A stretch of 64,000 nucleotides of DNA from Avena insularis (lineage: Eukaryota; Streptophyta; Magnoliopsida; Poales; Poaceae). The stretch spans positions 120,025,503-120,089,502 of the forward strand of contig CM042692.1 of NCBI GenBank assembly GCA_023614405.1, given 5' to 3'. Below the pieces are notes generated by a model, which ran no database searches, had not been told where the DNA came from, and saw only the letters and a program-made list of their open reading frames with translations. Shown in pieces: positions 26,547 through 38,164 of this stretch. The translations under genes and the position numbers were made by a program. Positions within the stretch are counted from its first letter, which is position 1. Each line of letters begins with the position of its first letter.

Positions 26547-26553
26547 TATAAAG
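26547..26553 (+). promoter_or_regulatory. TATA box of the solo LTR
   Basis: TATAAAG follows CCCACC and precedes a G-rich stretch. The same place in the other Angela-like LTR reads TATATAAG (57242-57249). Confidence 0.6.
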
Positions 26554-26920
26554 GGAGGGGCAGGGCTGCCCCTCCAAACACACACTAGTTCCTATCCTCT
26601 AAACTAAACCCTAGATCTAAACCCCGGTTTAGAGCTATTTCGGTTTAGAGCCTTCTAATTGGTTTAGAGCCTCTAATTGGTGTGTCTAATTACTAGACCA
26701 CTAATAGCCTCTCTCATAAGCTCCACCATACTCGCACCGGCTTAAGGCGAAGCCTCAAGGGATTTCCCTCTACTTCCTGGACCACGCCAGGCCGGAATCG
26801 CGAGGAGAGTGCTACAACCTCCGCTGCGCTGGAACAAGGAGAGGAAGGTCTTCGCCGAAAATCGAACGTGTGACCGATCATGGAGCGCTCTTGAACGTGG
26901 CGCCGGAAGGATCGTCTACG

Positions 26921-26975
26921 CGATCTTGAGATCGGAAAGAGTACGACTACATCACCCACGAGAATCTGCTCTCGT
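26921..26975 (+). promoter_or_regulatory. R-region paired hairpins, solo Angela-like LTR
   Basis: CGATCTTGAGATCG lies at 26921-26934 and ACGAG-AATCTGCT-CTCGT at 26958-26975. The stems equal those of the other copia family, but the second loop differs in length and sequence. Confidence 0.55.
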
Positions 26976-27103
26976 TAAACGCTTTGGAATCTTCGAGGGT
27001 GAGTTCCTCTATCGACTCGTTGCTACAATCTAGTAGATAGATCTTGGCTTGTTTGTTTGTATGCGATAGAAAATTTTTGTTTTCCATGCTACGAACCCCT
27101 ACA

Positions 27104-28652
27104 GTTCTTGACCCTTATTCGTGTTTCTCTTGAAATTCTTCTTGTTAGTGGACTTGTTCTTGACATTGGATTTGAATCCAAGCCCACTCTTCTCATTGGG
27201 AGATTTTTGCAACATTTTGTCAATTTTGGATTCCCCTTCATGACTCTTTTTCAAGTCATTCTTCAAATAAGTGACTTGAGCCTTGAGCTCATTGATTTCC
27301 TCTACATGGTTAGTATAAACAATAATAGTAGAGGAAGTAGATGCTTTATTGTTAGAGAAAAAAGGCAAGGAGTGTAATTCATCACAAGATATATCAATAG
27401 CATGAGTGGATGAATTACAAGGACTATCACATGGCAATATGACATTTGTAGTAGATATAGTGCTAATGTCCACATGAGGCTCATTAGATGTTACCTTTGA
27501 CACAATAGCCTCATGAGCTAACTTTAGCCTATCACGGGAGGCTAGAAGACCCTCATGAGAGCTTGATAGCATAACATGACTTTCTTCCTATTTCTCATAA
27601 TTGCTAGTTAGCAAAATAAGTTGAGCCTTTAGCTCAACATTCTCCTTCAAAATAGATGCTTCACAAGAAATAGAGTTAGTAGCACAAGCATCATTATAAT
27701 TAGCAATAGTAGAAGACAACTTGGCAATCTCATTATATTTTATTTTGAGATCAATTGCCACCTCAAGAGCTTTATCACGGGTTTCCTTTACTTTAGACAC
27801 TTCTAGAGTAAATGTCTCCTCAAGAGATTCCTTAGTGGTTTGTTCCTCTTCGAGAGCTTCATTTAGATTAGCATACTCATGCTTACGACAATTCATCTTA
27901 TCAATGGTGTTCTCATGCTCCTCAATTTGTGCTCCTAACTTATAAATATGTTATTTGCTCTTAATAGCAAAGTCCAAGATTTCGACAAAGTTAGAGCAAG
28001 CAATATTATTCTTAACAAGGGCACGATAAACAATCTCACCCTTTTCATATAAAGCATCAACATCAAACTCTTCTTCCTCATTATCCTCATCCTCATCATC
28101 AAAAGAGGTATTGGGTTCCAAAGTAGGAGTTACCTTTTAATCCCTAGCCATAAGGCATAGGTGGGTACCGGAAGAAGGTGAAGAAGAGAGTGCATTTGTA
28201 GCTCCATTCAAAACCTTGTCTTGGCCCATAGAATCTTCGATTTCCTCTACATGGTTAGCAACATAAGCACTAGAGGAAATAGAAGCATTTTTATCATGAT
28301 AACAAGAGAACACAAGCATATCATCATCATATTTATTCAAGCCATTTCTACATGATATGCAAGGACTATCAACACAAGCATGTAAGGAGTTTGTAGTGCT
28401 ATAAGTGTTAAAGTCCAACGATAGATCATTGAAACTAGATAGAGAGGAGGGATTACAAATAGTAAGCACACTATCCATATTGCAATTTCTATCACCACTT
28501 ACCATATCATTACCTTGTGAAAAATCACATATTGGTGAAGTGGTAGAAGATGAGAACTCATCTCGACCGGAAGTGGAAGCAACACAATCAACCTCAAAAA
28601 TATTGGACACAACATATTTATCTTGAAGTTTTGTCCATAACTCATGAGTGCT
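27104..28652 (-). pseudogene. gag: Element X gag, central coiled-coil part
   Basis: One minus-strand frame runs the whole length with a few stops (for example near 28137, 27947 and 27585). Its start, THELWTKLQDKY, is typical of retrotransposon gag of the UBN2 kind. A long stretch rich in Lys/Glu/Leu with heptad-like spacing follows (about 27590-27900 and 27110-27290), then a basic Lys/Asn segment before the zinc knuckles. A serine-rich acidic stretch lies near 28140-28600. The frame joins 55864-55911 across the Gypsy insertion and 25201 across the solo LTR. Loss of reading is modest, so X was fairly young when it was hit. Its function would be particle formation. Confidence 0.65.
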
Positions 28653-29256
28653 TGTCAACACCCGGATTTTTAATCCCAGATGCCTGTTATGTCATACATC
28701 GCAATCCCAGGATTACCATTTTTGCGAGACATAACAGATTTGGATATCACAGTACATCATCCATTACAAACCATACATAAGGTCTTACACAAATAAGGAT
28801 CTCATGATCCAGTCTTAATACAACAAGCAGCGGAATAAAAGATAAGCGTAGCGGTGGGGTCCATCTTTAGGGGCACAGGCAATGCTGACGAAGGCAGATA
28901 GTCCTAGTTATCATAGCTGTCTTGCTGGCCATCATCTTGGTAGTCTCCTTCATAGTCTGGCCATGAGAATAGCCAGGGACAAAAGCCATGAGTACTCTTT
29001 AAGTACTCGCAAACTACCACTAACAATTAATATAGTTCTAAGTTAAAGTGCTAACTCTAAGTTTAATTATAAGGTTAAGTTTGAAACCTAAGCTGAGTTC
29101 TGAAACAAAGAAAGATAAAATAAAGTTCTAGAAGCACTTAAGTTGGGAAGCTAGTGTAATAAACACAACCCTGTTGTCGTCAAGTCAAGATTCATCATTC
29201 ATTTCATAAGTTATTTTGAAAACATCTGACAACGAAACAGTATGGCCATTCCAACT

Positions 29257-29330
29257 GTCCATAACCGCAGACGCGGCTATTCGAATAGTTTGACACTCTG
29301 CAGAGGTGGTACACTTTCACCACAAGATTC
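29257..29330 (-). promoter_or_regulatory. Conserved LTR motif, Gypsy 3' LTR
   Basis: Contains GTCCATAACCGCAGACGCGG, then CTATTCGAATAG, then CTCTGCAGAG (a perfect palindrome) and GGTGGTACACTTTCACC, which can pair with itself. Matched in the partner LTR at 38995 and in two other LTR families. Confidence 0.6.
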
Positions 29331-31320
29331 GATACATCTGTCAGGGATAACCCTGAATCATCATACTTAGTATGCAGATAATCAAACATAACCTTCCCTT
29401 TACACACCCTAGTATAAGCACCTCTCCTATGAGCATGGCCTCCCAACCATGACCATCTGTCATCTTGGGCACTCCATAGGTGGACAACATTGAGAGGTAG
29501 CCTCAGCTCAAACCTCTCCCGCGAGGGAACTAATACTAATGCATATAAATTTCTGGCTAAGCCTTACCCAATTCAGGTATTGTGGTTGTACGGTAAATTT
29601 GGAATGGTATCGCATCCGAATCCAACCATCAGTTTTTATAAAAGGGCTAAGGCTCATGCCTCAACATTTTCATCATCATAAACCATTTGTGTTTCTCAAC
29701 ACATGTCAAAACCTTTCAATAGAATGACTCATCATTCTAAGGTTTTCACAATTCATTTTCACCAAGTGTTCCCATCTAAAGCGACTCAAGTTTTTATCTA
29801 ACACTAAACTACTAAGTTAAGAGTGTTCACTAAGGTGGAAAAATGGGATCAATCTCATGCCATAGAATGACATCTAAAGTTATCTAGATAGGTCAAGTTT
29901 TATACTCTTTATGCTACCTTCAAAACAAGTAAGGGACTTTGGTAAAGTAAAGGAAGTAAAGCTTGGAAAGTAATACTTGGGGTAGTAATAGTCAAAGTGG
30001 TGTGACCAAAGCATGCCTAAAGCATCTTTGCTCATTCATCTAGCTTAATTCTACCTTGCTAAGCATTATACTTGCAAGTGTTAGCTTGCATTGTTAATGG
30101 TGGCTTGCCTTGGTTGGTGCAGTGGTTGAAGTTTTCTTCCTCCTCCTCGAAAGCTTGGTCGGTACTATCATCTATAAATACATACGGAGTACAAAATCAC
30201 CAAACAATACTTAACTAGCCTAATTAGCACTCTAAGGCACACATTTGATGATCTATTATCATCACAAGCATCACAAGTTTTATTAACTAGTTTCAATCTT
30301 TTTATTTAAGAAAAGTAATTTCTACTCATTGAAAAATTAACTAAGATTTAATATTCACCACTTAAAATACGGGATCATGTGGACACATATCATAACCACA
30401 TATTCTAACATGTGGGAATGTGATTTAAGGGTTGGATGACAATTACTTTGGTTTAAGTTTAATATTTAATGATTTAAAGTGACTAGAAATGCCTATATAG
30501 CATTATTTTGGTACTAGTCCAAAGTCACTGCATGTAAACCCTAATATTATTACATATTCAGATAGGTATGGTTAAATGTGATTTTTGAGAGTTGGAATCA
30601 ACTCAAAAGCTATGATGGTTGATTTTATAAAAATGTTTGAATGTGCAAAAGCTTCTGTCTTGTTATGTTTACTAGGAAAGATCTCTAACTCTAATTGAAA
30701 TAAATCCAACGGGCTTGGATAGATCTTTTCAGTAGCTTTCTAACAAAATTGGAACCACTCCATTTGGATTTGTAGATCTCTCTGAATTGATTTTCAAACT
30801 AAGAGATAGAACTAGGTTTAAACTAAAATAGAAAAATCCTAATTCAAACTAAATGGGTCGCGCGGGAAAGCTAACGGGCCGGCCCAGTGACACTACGTGG
30901 CACAGGGCACAGCTGACAGGGGGTCCAACGGTCAGCGGCTCATTACACACGAAGCGGTACGGGGCGATGTGGGCTGTTAGATTAGAACTAGGATCGACGA
31001 CAAGGGCTCGTCGTCGATGACTAACAGGTCGCCGGCGAGGTCGAACCCTAGCACCTCGGTGGGGGTGCTCAGGGGGCGTACCAGGGCTCCAACGACAATG
31101 GCGAGGCGGGCAAACGGACTGGTAGATGATGGCGAGATCAAGGGTGGTCGAGGCAGCTCCGGGGGTGGAAGAAATCAGCGGGGCCCTTCTCCTCTAGAGG
31201 TAGCTAGCTCCGGTGAAATTCCGGCGACTGGGAGCTCGAGTGGCTCCAGGGAGAAGTGGGGACTGATCAGTGGCAAGAGGGAAGGTGAGTGGTGTGCAGA
31301 AAATGGCTAGGGGAGGCCTC

Positions 31321-31328
31321 TATTTATA
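31321..31328 (-). promoter_or_regulatory. TATA box, Gypsy 3' LTR
   Basis: The minus strand reads AGCTATAAATAGAGGCC, a good TATA box in transcript orientation. The same box lies in the other LTR at 41071-41078. Confidence 0.6.
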
Positions 31329-32583
31329 GCTCGATAGTGCGATCGAGAGTGATGGGCGGGCGGCTCTGGCGAGGGATGCACAGCATGCTAGCGGCGTGGC
31401 TCGAGGTAGGGAACAGTGGCTGGTCTCCTGGCGATGCTCTATGGGGTAAATGTGGGCCTAGGGACGGTGGCGTTTGGTCCGGTGGTGCGCATGCTCTAAG
31501 CGGCAGAGGTGGCGGTCTTCACGGCGAGCGGTGGCTCTGGTGCAAAGGGCGGCGAACGGGCATGTCTGCGGCGTTCCTGGGGTCGTGGCGACGCGGTGGG
31601 CGCGGGCTGCGGTCGAGGGGCGGTGTGTGCACGCATGTCGGGCGCGGTGCTCTGGCGCATGCTCGGCATGGCGCAGACACTCAGTGCGCGGCGCTCAGCT
31701 GGTGGTCCACGGCTTGGCTTGGCTCGGGGAGAGGACAGAGAGTGGCGGTGAGGTCTTGGCTAGCTCGTAGACATGGTGAGAGAGAGGGGTGGTCTACTGT
31801 GGCGGTTGCAAGGTTTGGCCAGCGGCATGGGCTCGGGTTGGCATGGCATAGTTGCTAGGGGGTAGGGGATGGGTGTTTAGGGCCTGGTTAGATCAATGGG
31901 GGACAGAGGGATTAAATGGAGATCAATTGGGGGCAAAACCCTGTGCCAAACAGTGAGCTAGGTTTAGAGTTAGATTCTTGCCTGCCATGTGCTTGTAAAA
32001 ATAGCCGCAAGAAAAATACTTTTGAATTTTGAAAAGATTTTTGGTGAGTGTGTTAGTAATAAGCTTGAGACTCTGTGGGTGCTTGGGTTTTGAAATTTGA
32101 GCTCATTTGAGTGGTTTTTGAAATAATGGGATCTTCCCATATGAACTAGATTCAATTTTCAAATGCCATTTAAAAATAGTGTTTGAATGTTTTTGGCAGA
32201 TCACAAAGTGGGCCTTGGTACAACATTATGTGTACTAGCAAGGGGTGCAAAGATCCACATTTGTCTCTGTTAGGTTTTGAGTACTAGGAATAGCCAAAGT
32301 AGGTATGTTGATTAAAATGGCACAAATGACCATTCTCTTCTTTTATTCATTTTGATTTGTTTTTCTTTGGGATTTGTTTGGGAATGATCTAGATGATGTT
32401 TATTTCACCTAGGAATCATTTTACAAGCAATGGATCACTTAATCATGGCAATTCAAATCAACTCCTATTTAAATGCACACACATATGAATGCTTTAATAT
32501 TTTTATTTGGAAAAGTTTTTGTTAACCCTAATTTTGATGATTTGGATCTTAATAACCTTGGATTAAAGTTTTGGGATGTTACA

Positions 32584-32598
32584 AACCTTCCCTCCTTA
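32584..32598 (-). other. Polypurine tract of the Gypsy element
   Basis: The minus strand reads TTAAGGAGGGAAGGTT directly before the LTR start TGTAACATCCC. This is the usual primer for second-strand synthesis. Confidence 0.75.
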
Positions 32599-32631
32599 AA
32601 CAAAATCTCGTCCCGAGATTTACAAAGAAAA

Positions 32632-35519
32632 CTAGGAACTAAAGAGATCTGGGAACTCTGTCCTAATGTAATCTTCTCGCTCCCAAGTGGCTTCATCTTC
32701 GGTATGGTTGCTCCATTGAATCTTGAGAAACTTGATACTCCTGGTCCTAGTGGTTCTGTATGCTTATTCTAAGATACGGATGGGCACTTCACGATATGTC
32801 AGGTCCTTGTTGATCTCAACAGCTCGGTGATCGATGTTCTTGAAAACTTCAGTCTTCTCCGGCACTTCTAGGCATTTGCGAAGTAACGAGATATGCAACA
32901 CATTATGGATGGCTGACATCTCTTCAGGTAGTTCCAGTTGATATGATACTTCTCCTTGACGGTTTAGAATCTTGAAGGCCCCGATATATCTGGGGACTAA
33001 CTTTCCTTTCAGACTAAAGCATTGAGTTCCCTTCAATGGTGGAAACCTTGAGATATACAAAATCTTCGACATTGAAAGTCAGGTCTCTCCTTCTCTTGTC
33101 AGCGTAACTCTTCTGTCTGGATTGGGCGGTCTTGAGGTGCTCACGGACTTTGTGAACTTTCTCTTCGGCTTCTCGGAGAATGTCGGGTCCAAAGATCTGA
33201 CTCTCTCCTACTTGCGACCAGTTCAAAGGGGTACGGCACTTTCTTCCATATAGGAACTCAAAGGGTGCCATCTGCAAACTAGCTTGATAACTATTGTTAT
33301 ATGAGAATTCTGTGAAAGGCAGGCAGTCTTCCCATTTTGATCCGTACTCTAACACACAAGCTCTTAACATATCCTCTAGGATCTGGTTGACTCTCTCAGT
33401 CTGTCGATTAGTTTGCGGGTGATAAGCTGTGCTGAAATTCAACTTGGTTCCCAATCCTTCCTGAACTTTCTGCCAAAATCTCGAGGTAAATTGGGTTCCT
33501 CGATCTGATACTATGGTTTTGGGGGTTCCATGCAGACTAACAATCCTAGCAATGTACAAATCTGCTAGCTTCACACTCTAGTAGGTTATCTTGACTGGTA
33601 TAAAGTGAGCTACCTTGGACAGTCTATCAACTATGACCCAGATTGAGTCATTTCTCCTACTGGAAGTAGGCAAACCGGTGATGAAGTCCATTTTGACGGA
33701 ATCCCATTTCCATTCCGGAATCTGCAATGGTTGCAACAGTCCTGCGGGTCTCTGATGCTCTGCTTTGACTCTTTGACAGATGTCACATTTGGCGATGTAG
33801 CTTCCAATTTCTCTCTTCATCTTGTGCTACCAAAATTTCTCTTTCAAAGCTTGATACATCTCCGTTCCTCCGGGGTGGATAGAATAAAGAGTATCATGAG
33901 CTTCCTTCATGATAACTTGCTTCAGCTCTGAATCTGCTGGCACACAGATACGTCCTTTGTACCACAGAACTCCTTCTTCGTCTTCAGTGAATCCAGATAC
34001 CTTTCCTGTACCAATACGACGTTTGATTCCGTCGATAATTTCATTTCCCTTCTGGGCTTCCTTGATTTGGCTAATCAAAGTGGGTTGAAGTTCAATGCTA
34101 GCTAAGAATCCTTTGCTAACCAATTCAGTTCTGAACTACTCCAACTCCTCATACAAACTTGGCTGCTTCTCTTTGATCATAGTGTTAAGCCTACACGGCA
34201 ATCTGCTAAGAGCATCGGCACATTGGCTTTGTCGGGGTGATAGTGAATGTCAAGGTCATAATCCTTGATTAACTCTATCCATCTCCTTTGCCTCATATTC
34301 AGCTCCTTCTGAGTGAAAATATACTTCAAGCTCTTGTGATCTGAGTAAATCTCACAGCGATTACCCATCAGATAATGACACCATGTCTTCAATGCCAACA
34401 CTATGGCTGCTAATTCAAGATCATGGGTCGGATAGTTCTACTCATGCTACTTTAGTTGTCGAGACAGATAGGTGATGACTTTTTCTTCTTGCATCAATAC
34501 ACATCCGAGACCAATCTTGGATGCATCACAATATACATCAAAAGGCTTCTTGATGTCTGGCATGATCAATATTGGGGCTGATATCAATCTCTTCTTCAGC
34601 TCCTAAAAACTGGCTTCACACTTGTCTGTCCATTCAAACTTCTTGTCCTTCTTCAACAATTGGGTCATGGGTCTGGCGATGCTCGAGAATCCTTCTACGA
34701 ACTTGCGGTAGTATCTCGCAAATCCGAGAAATGCACGGACTTGGGTTTGAGTGGTTGGGGCTTCCCATTCTTCGACATCTCTGATCTTGGTGGGATCAAT
34801 AGAGACTCCTCCGGCAGACACAATATGTCCTAGGAATCCTACTTCTTTCAGCCAAAACTCACACTTGCTGAACTTGACATATAACTGATGCTCTCTCAGG
34901 GTTTCTAGGATGATATTCAGATGTTGCTCATGCTCTTCTTCTGACTTAGAGTAGATAAGGATGTTGTCGATGAACACAACTACAAACTTATCTAGGAAAT
35001 TCATAAAGATCTTATTCATGAGATTCATGAAATAAGCAGGGGCATTGGTTAATCCAAAATACATAATTGTATACTCGTATAAACCATAGCGAGTAGTAAA
35101 GGCGGTCTTCGGAATATCCATTGCATGAATCTTAAGTTGGTGATAACCAGTCCTAAGATCAATCTTTGAGAATACCTAGGCTCCAGTCAACTGATCAAAT
35201 AGATCCTCTATCTTTGGCAAGGGGTACTTGTTCTTGACGGTGACATCATTCAACTTTCTGTAATCTGTGCACAAACGATTGCCTCCATCTTTCTTGTCGA
35301 CGAATAACACTGGCGATCCCCATGGCGACGTGCTTGGTTGAATCAAGCCTTTTGCTAACATGGCATCTAACTGCTTCTTCGGTTCCACTAACTTTGAGGG
35401 GTTCATGCTGTAGGGTCTCTGGGCTATGGGTCCGGTTCCAAGGATTAGTTCGATAATGAACTCAATATCCCTATCCGGGGGAATACCTGGAAATTCATCT
35501 GGGAATACGTCGGGTATTC
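32632..35519 (-). pseudogene. pol: Gypsy pol: RT, RNase H, integrase, chromodomain-like tail
   Basis: It continues from gag-protease after a one-base deletion near 35515-35520. RT spans about 35410-34600 ([12 protein letters not shown], then TRYGLYEY). The active-site motif, normally FIDD, reads FIDN at 34963-34974, so an essential Asp is lost. RNase H spans about 34590-34180 ([20 protein letters not shown]). The integrase zinc region is near 33880-33740 (CDICQRVKA). The catalytic Asp, Asp and Glu are present in VKMDFITGLP, IVSDRGTQF and TERVNQILED. A chromodomain-like end (IKFLKIQWSNHTEDEATW) closes at TAG 32632-32634. Internal TAG codons lie at 35176, 34603, 34447, 34438, 34136, 33827 and 33578. 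It would copy and insert the element; it is inactive here. Confidence 0.9.
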
Positions 35520-37148
35520 ACAAACTACTCTAACTTGGTCTATGGTGGGTATGGCTAGACTCTTGTTGCACTTGAATTGGCGAGGTAAGGTTTCAGACAT
35601 ATGCTCTACTGTTACTCTAGAGCTACTGGTCATGGTGATGGCTTTCTTAGCACAGTCTATCAGTCCTTTATGCCTTGACATCCAGTCCATACCTAGTACT
35701 ACTTCCAATCCTTTGGTTCCAAGTACAATTAGGTTGGCATAAAAATCTATCCCATGTATTCTGATAGGTATAGCTTTGCAAATTTTTCTAGCTTTGGTGG
35801 TTAAACCGGGGATTTGAACTATCATGACATGCTTCAAGTTGGTTGGGTGAATCTTACTAGTGCATGCAAATTCTTCGGTGACAAATGAATGCGATGCTCC
35901 TGAATCAAACAATACTCTTGCTAAAACTCCGTTGACAGAAAACATACCTAGCACTACCTCTGGCGCTTCTTGGGCTTCTTCTGCGTTCATGTGGAAGAGA
36001 CAACCGTTGCGGTTGTGAGGGTTCCGTGGGGCAAACCTTCTCCCTGGTTGAACACGACGCTGCTGCTGAGCTGGGGCATTCACATTGGCATTGGCTGCAG
36101 TCTTCTTGGGACACTCATTGGAATAGTGACCCTTCACTCCACACTCGAAACAAGTGATCTGGGACTTGTCCTTTGCTGTGACAGGCACAACATTGCTGCC
36201 AGTTCTGGGCGCAGTGTTGTTGTTGTTGTTGTTCTTGGGAGGGGCACGGTTGAAATTGTTGGTGTTGCCAGAGTTGTGCTTGTTTCCTCCGGACTTTACA
36301 TTGCCTCCGCTAAGGTTGGGGTAGCTTGGGCGAGACATTGGGGGTCGGTTGTTCCTTGGTGCATATCCTGGTGAGGGGTTGGGACGGTACTTCTGGTGAC
36401 TGCTGGATCCTGACTGATGCATCATACGACGCTTGCGGTTGTCGTTTGCCTAATTAATATTTCCTTCCATCTGAATGGCGGAGTCGACTAGCTCTTCGAG
36501 ATCCTCGAAGCGGATGTTGACGAGTACTGTCTGCATCTCATCATGCAGTCCGTTCAAGAATCTCTCCTTCTTCTTGGCCTCCGTGTTGATCTCATCAGGT
36601 GCATATCTGGCAAGTGATAGGAATCTATCATGGTACTCCACCATAGTCATCCTTCCTTGCTTCAAGTCGCGGAACTCATCCCTCATTCTGTTGACTAGAC
36701 CTTGCGGCACGTGGGTACGGCTGAACTTGATTTTGAAGGCTTCTCATGTCATCACTTGACCATGGTCCATGTTACGTATACTAGTCCACCAAGCTCTTGC
36801 ATATCCCGCCAGATAGTGGGTGGCGAAGAGAACTTTCTCGTTGTCATCAACTCCTGCAACTTCCAAGTTGTTTTCCATTGTCTATAACCAGTCATCAACA
36901 TCTAGTGGGTTTTCAGCTTGGTTGAAGATTGGGGGATTAGTATTCTGGTAGTTTTTAAGTTTGGATCCACGGTGATCCTGGTTTCCATGGTTTTGGTTGT
37001 TGAGAGCCATCTAGGCGATCTGCTACAATGTTGCTAACTTAGCTTGGCATTCTGCCCTGCTTGCTTCTCTATCTACGATGAGATTCTGCAAGATCTGCAG
37101 CATTGGGTCTTGCGACGAGCTGCTCCCTCCTTGATTTCCACGAGTCAT
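35520..37148 (-). pseudogene. gag: Gypsy gag and protease
   Basis: The ATG at 37148-37146 opens a frame with premature TAGs at 37023, 37011, 36882 and 36451, and a TGA near 36744. The retrotransposon gag domain lies about 36950-36450 (ATHYLAGYARAWW, LARYAPDEI). After a Ser/Asn-rich linker comes one zinc knuckle, CFECGVKGHYSNEC (about 36111-36152), and then the aspartic protease with LFDSGASHSFV near 35880-35915 and VLGMDWM further on. Gag packages the RNA and the protease cuts the polyprotein. Gag and pol appear to share one frame, as is usual for chromoviruses. The start was chosen as the first ATG before the gag domain. Confidence 0.88.
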
Positions 37149-37396
37149 CTGAAGATTGAGGTAGATAAAGGGGTAAGAGGGAAAGTTCTAAGGTTCATGG
37201 TTTTGGGTTCAAGCTAAAACTTTGAGTTTGACTCAGGTTTTGCAACTAACTTCATTTCATTCATGCAAACAAGCACATGATACAAACACACACCACAACA
37301 ATCAAAGGAAAACAGATGGTTTGAAGAACCATTCTGCAAGCTATGATACAGTGGGACCGATACATCTCATACTGCGACAGTTCTCTAGTGCATCTA

Positions 37397-38164
37397 CTCA
37401 TCGTCGATGAAGTCGGAGTCCTCATCGTCAGTGTAGAAGTCCATAACATCCTCCTCCAGAAAGTCATCATCATTGCTGAGGTAAGAATCCATGTCTCCCT
37501 AGATGTCTTCACCCTCCTCTTCTTCCTCCTTTGCTGCAAGCTGAGCTTCTTGCTCCTTGATGGTCTTCTCGAGGTCGGCCACCTTCTTGCGAAGATGGGC
37601 GATGGTGCAATCCTTCTTCTCGTGCTAGAGGTGAAGAGACTAACGGTCCTTGACAAGCAGTGAGAAAGTCTGGGCCTTCTGGACGGCAATGGCATGGTTG
37701 TGGTTGGCGAACTCCCTAGCATTGTCCAATTCCTTCTGGCGATCGTACAACAGGAAGTCAAGGTTCTCCACTTGACGCTTCAGCTCTGGGTGACTTGGCA
37801 TCTCCATTGGCATTCCCATGAAGTCACGTCTTGCATAGTGAGCAAAACGGGTTCCCTGGAGTTGGTTGATACTAAGCGCACATAGACGTGCGAGAGCTTC
37901 ATGCATTGCCCTGACTAATCCATCTAGCCAGTTGTTCTCTCTCACGGAGAACTGAATTCTCCCGAACGTTGGTGCTTCGATGCTTCCTCTAAGATCACCG
38001 GTGACTAGCCACTGTAAATCTCCTCCTGGGGGTCCTGGAAGTTGAGCTCTAAGAAACTCCGAATGTGGGCGTCCAAGTAACTCCGACAGTGAATCCAGAT
38101 CCCTCTCGAAGATCAGCTGACCTCCGTTTCCCAACTGGTAGAACTTGCTGAACTGAGTCTCCAT
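37397..38164 (-). pseudogene. Extra ORF upstream of gag in the Gypsy element
   Basis: A minus-strand frame starts at ATG 38164, about 215 bases from the primer site, and reads to a stop at 37397. Three TAG codons interrupt it (about 37634, 37625 and 37499). The intact first 174 codons contain LYDRQKELDNAREF-like helical sequence and no zinc knuckle. After the first stops the frame continues with a coiled-coil-like stretch (KKVADLEKTIKEQEAQL) and a very acidic tail. I do not recognise a domain. Similar unnamed proteins occur next to gag in grass Gypsy elements, as far as I know. It could be an RNA or particle accessory factor. The stops fall where Gln codons are plausible, so the ORF was probably about 255 codons long. 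Confidence 0.6.

Larger units (their letters stand above)
25202..27103 (+). mobile_element. Solo LTR of a BARE1/WIS/Angela-type copia element
   Basis: This 1.9-kb LTR starts TGTTGGAGATATGCCCTAG and ends GAACCCCTACA, flanked by a perfect GTTCT duplication (25197-25201, 27104-27108). It aligns along its length with the LTR at 55912-57798. There is no interior and no partner, so it arose by recombination between two LTRs of one insertion. It sits inside the gag of element X on the opposite strand. It has a TATA box at 26547-26553 and hairpins at 26921-26975. Confidence 0.93.
28653..32583 (-). repeat. 3' LTR of the Gypsy element
   Basis: The plus strand starts TGTCAACACCCGG and ends GGGATGTTACA. 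It is 3.93 kb long and matched by 38395-41309 plus 54833-55858. GC-rich stretches at 30840-31860 give long open frames on several strands, which I regard as compositional. TATA box at 31321-31328 and conserved motif at 29257-29330. The right LTR carries a short extra repeat near 39880 that is absent here. Confidence 0.92.

Noticed and set aside
31017..31858. Long overlapping open frames on the plus strand in a GC-rich block (also 40603-41314, 44315-45183, 53691-54460 and 54820-55140)
   Set aside because: They lie in LTRs, overlap in several frames and on both strands, have biased Arg/Gly/Ala/Trp composition, and are not kept open between paired LTRs. They look compositional.
37261..37761. 166-codon minus-strand frame rich in Arg and Ser
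   Set aside because: It is an out-of-frame shadow of the accessory ORF, whose true frame gives the acidic coiled-coil tail.
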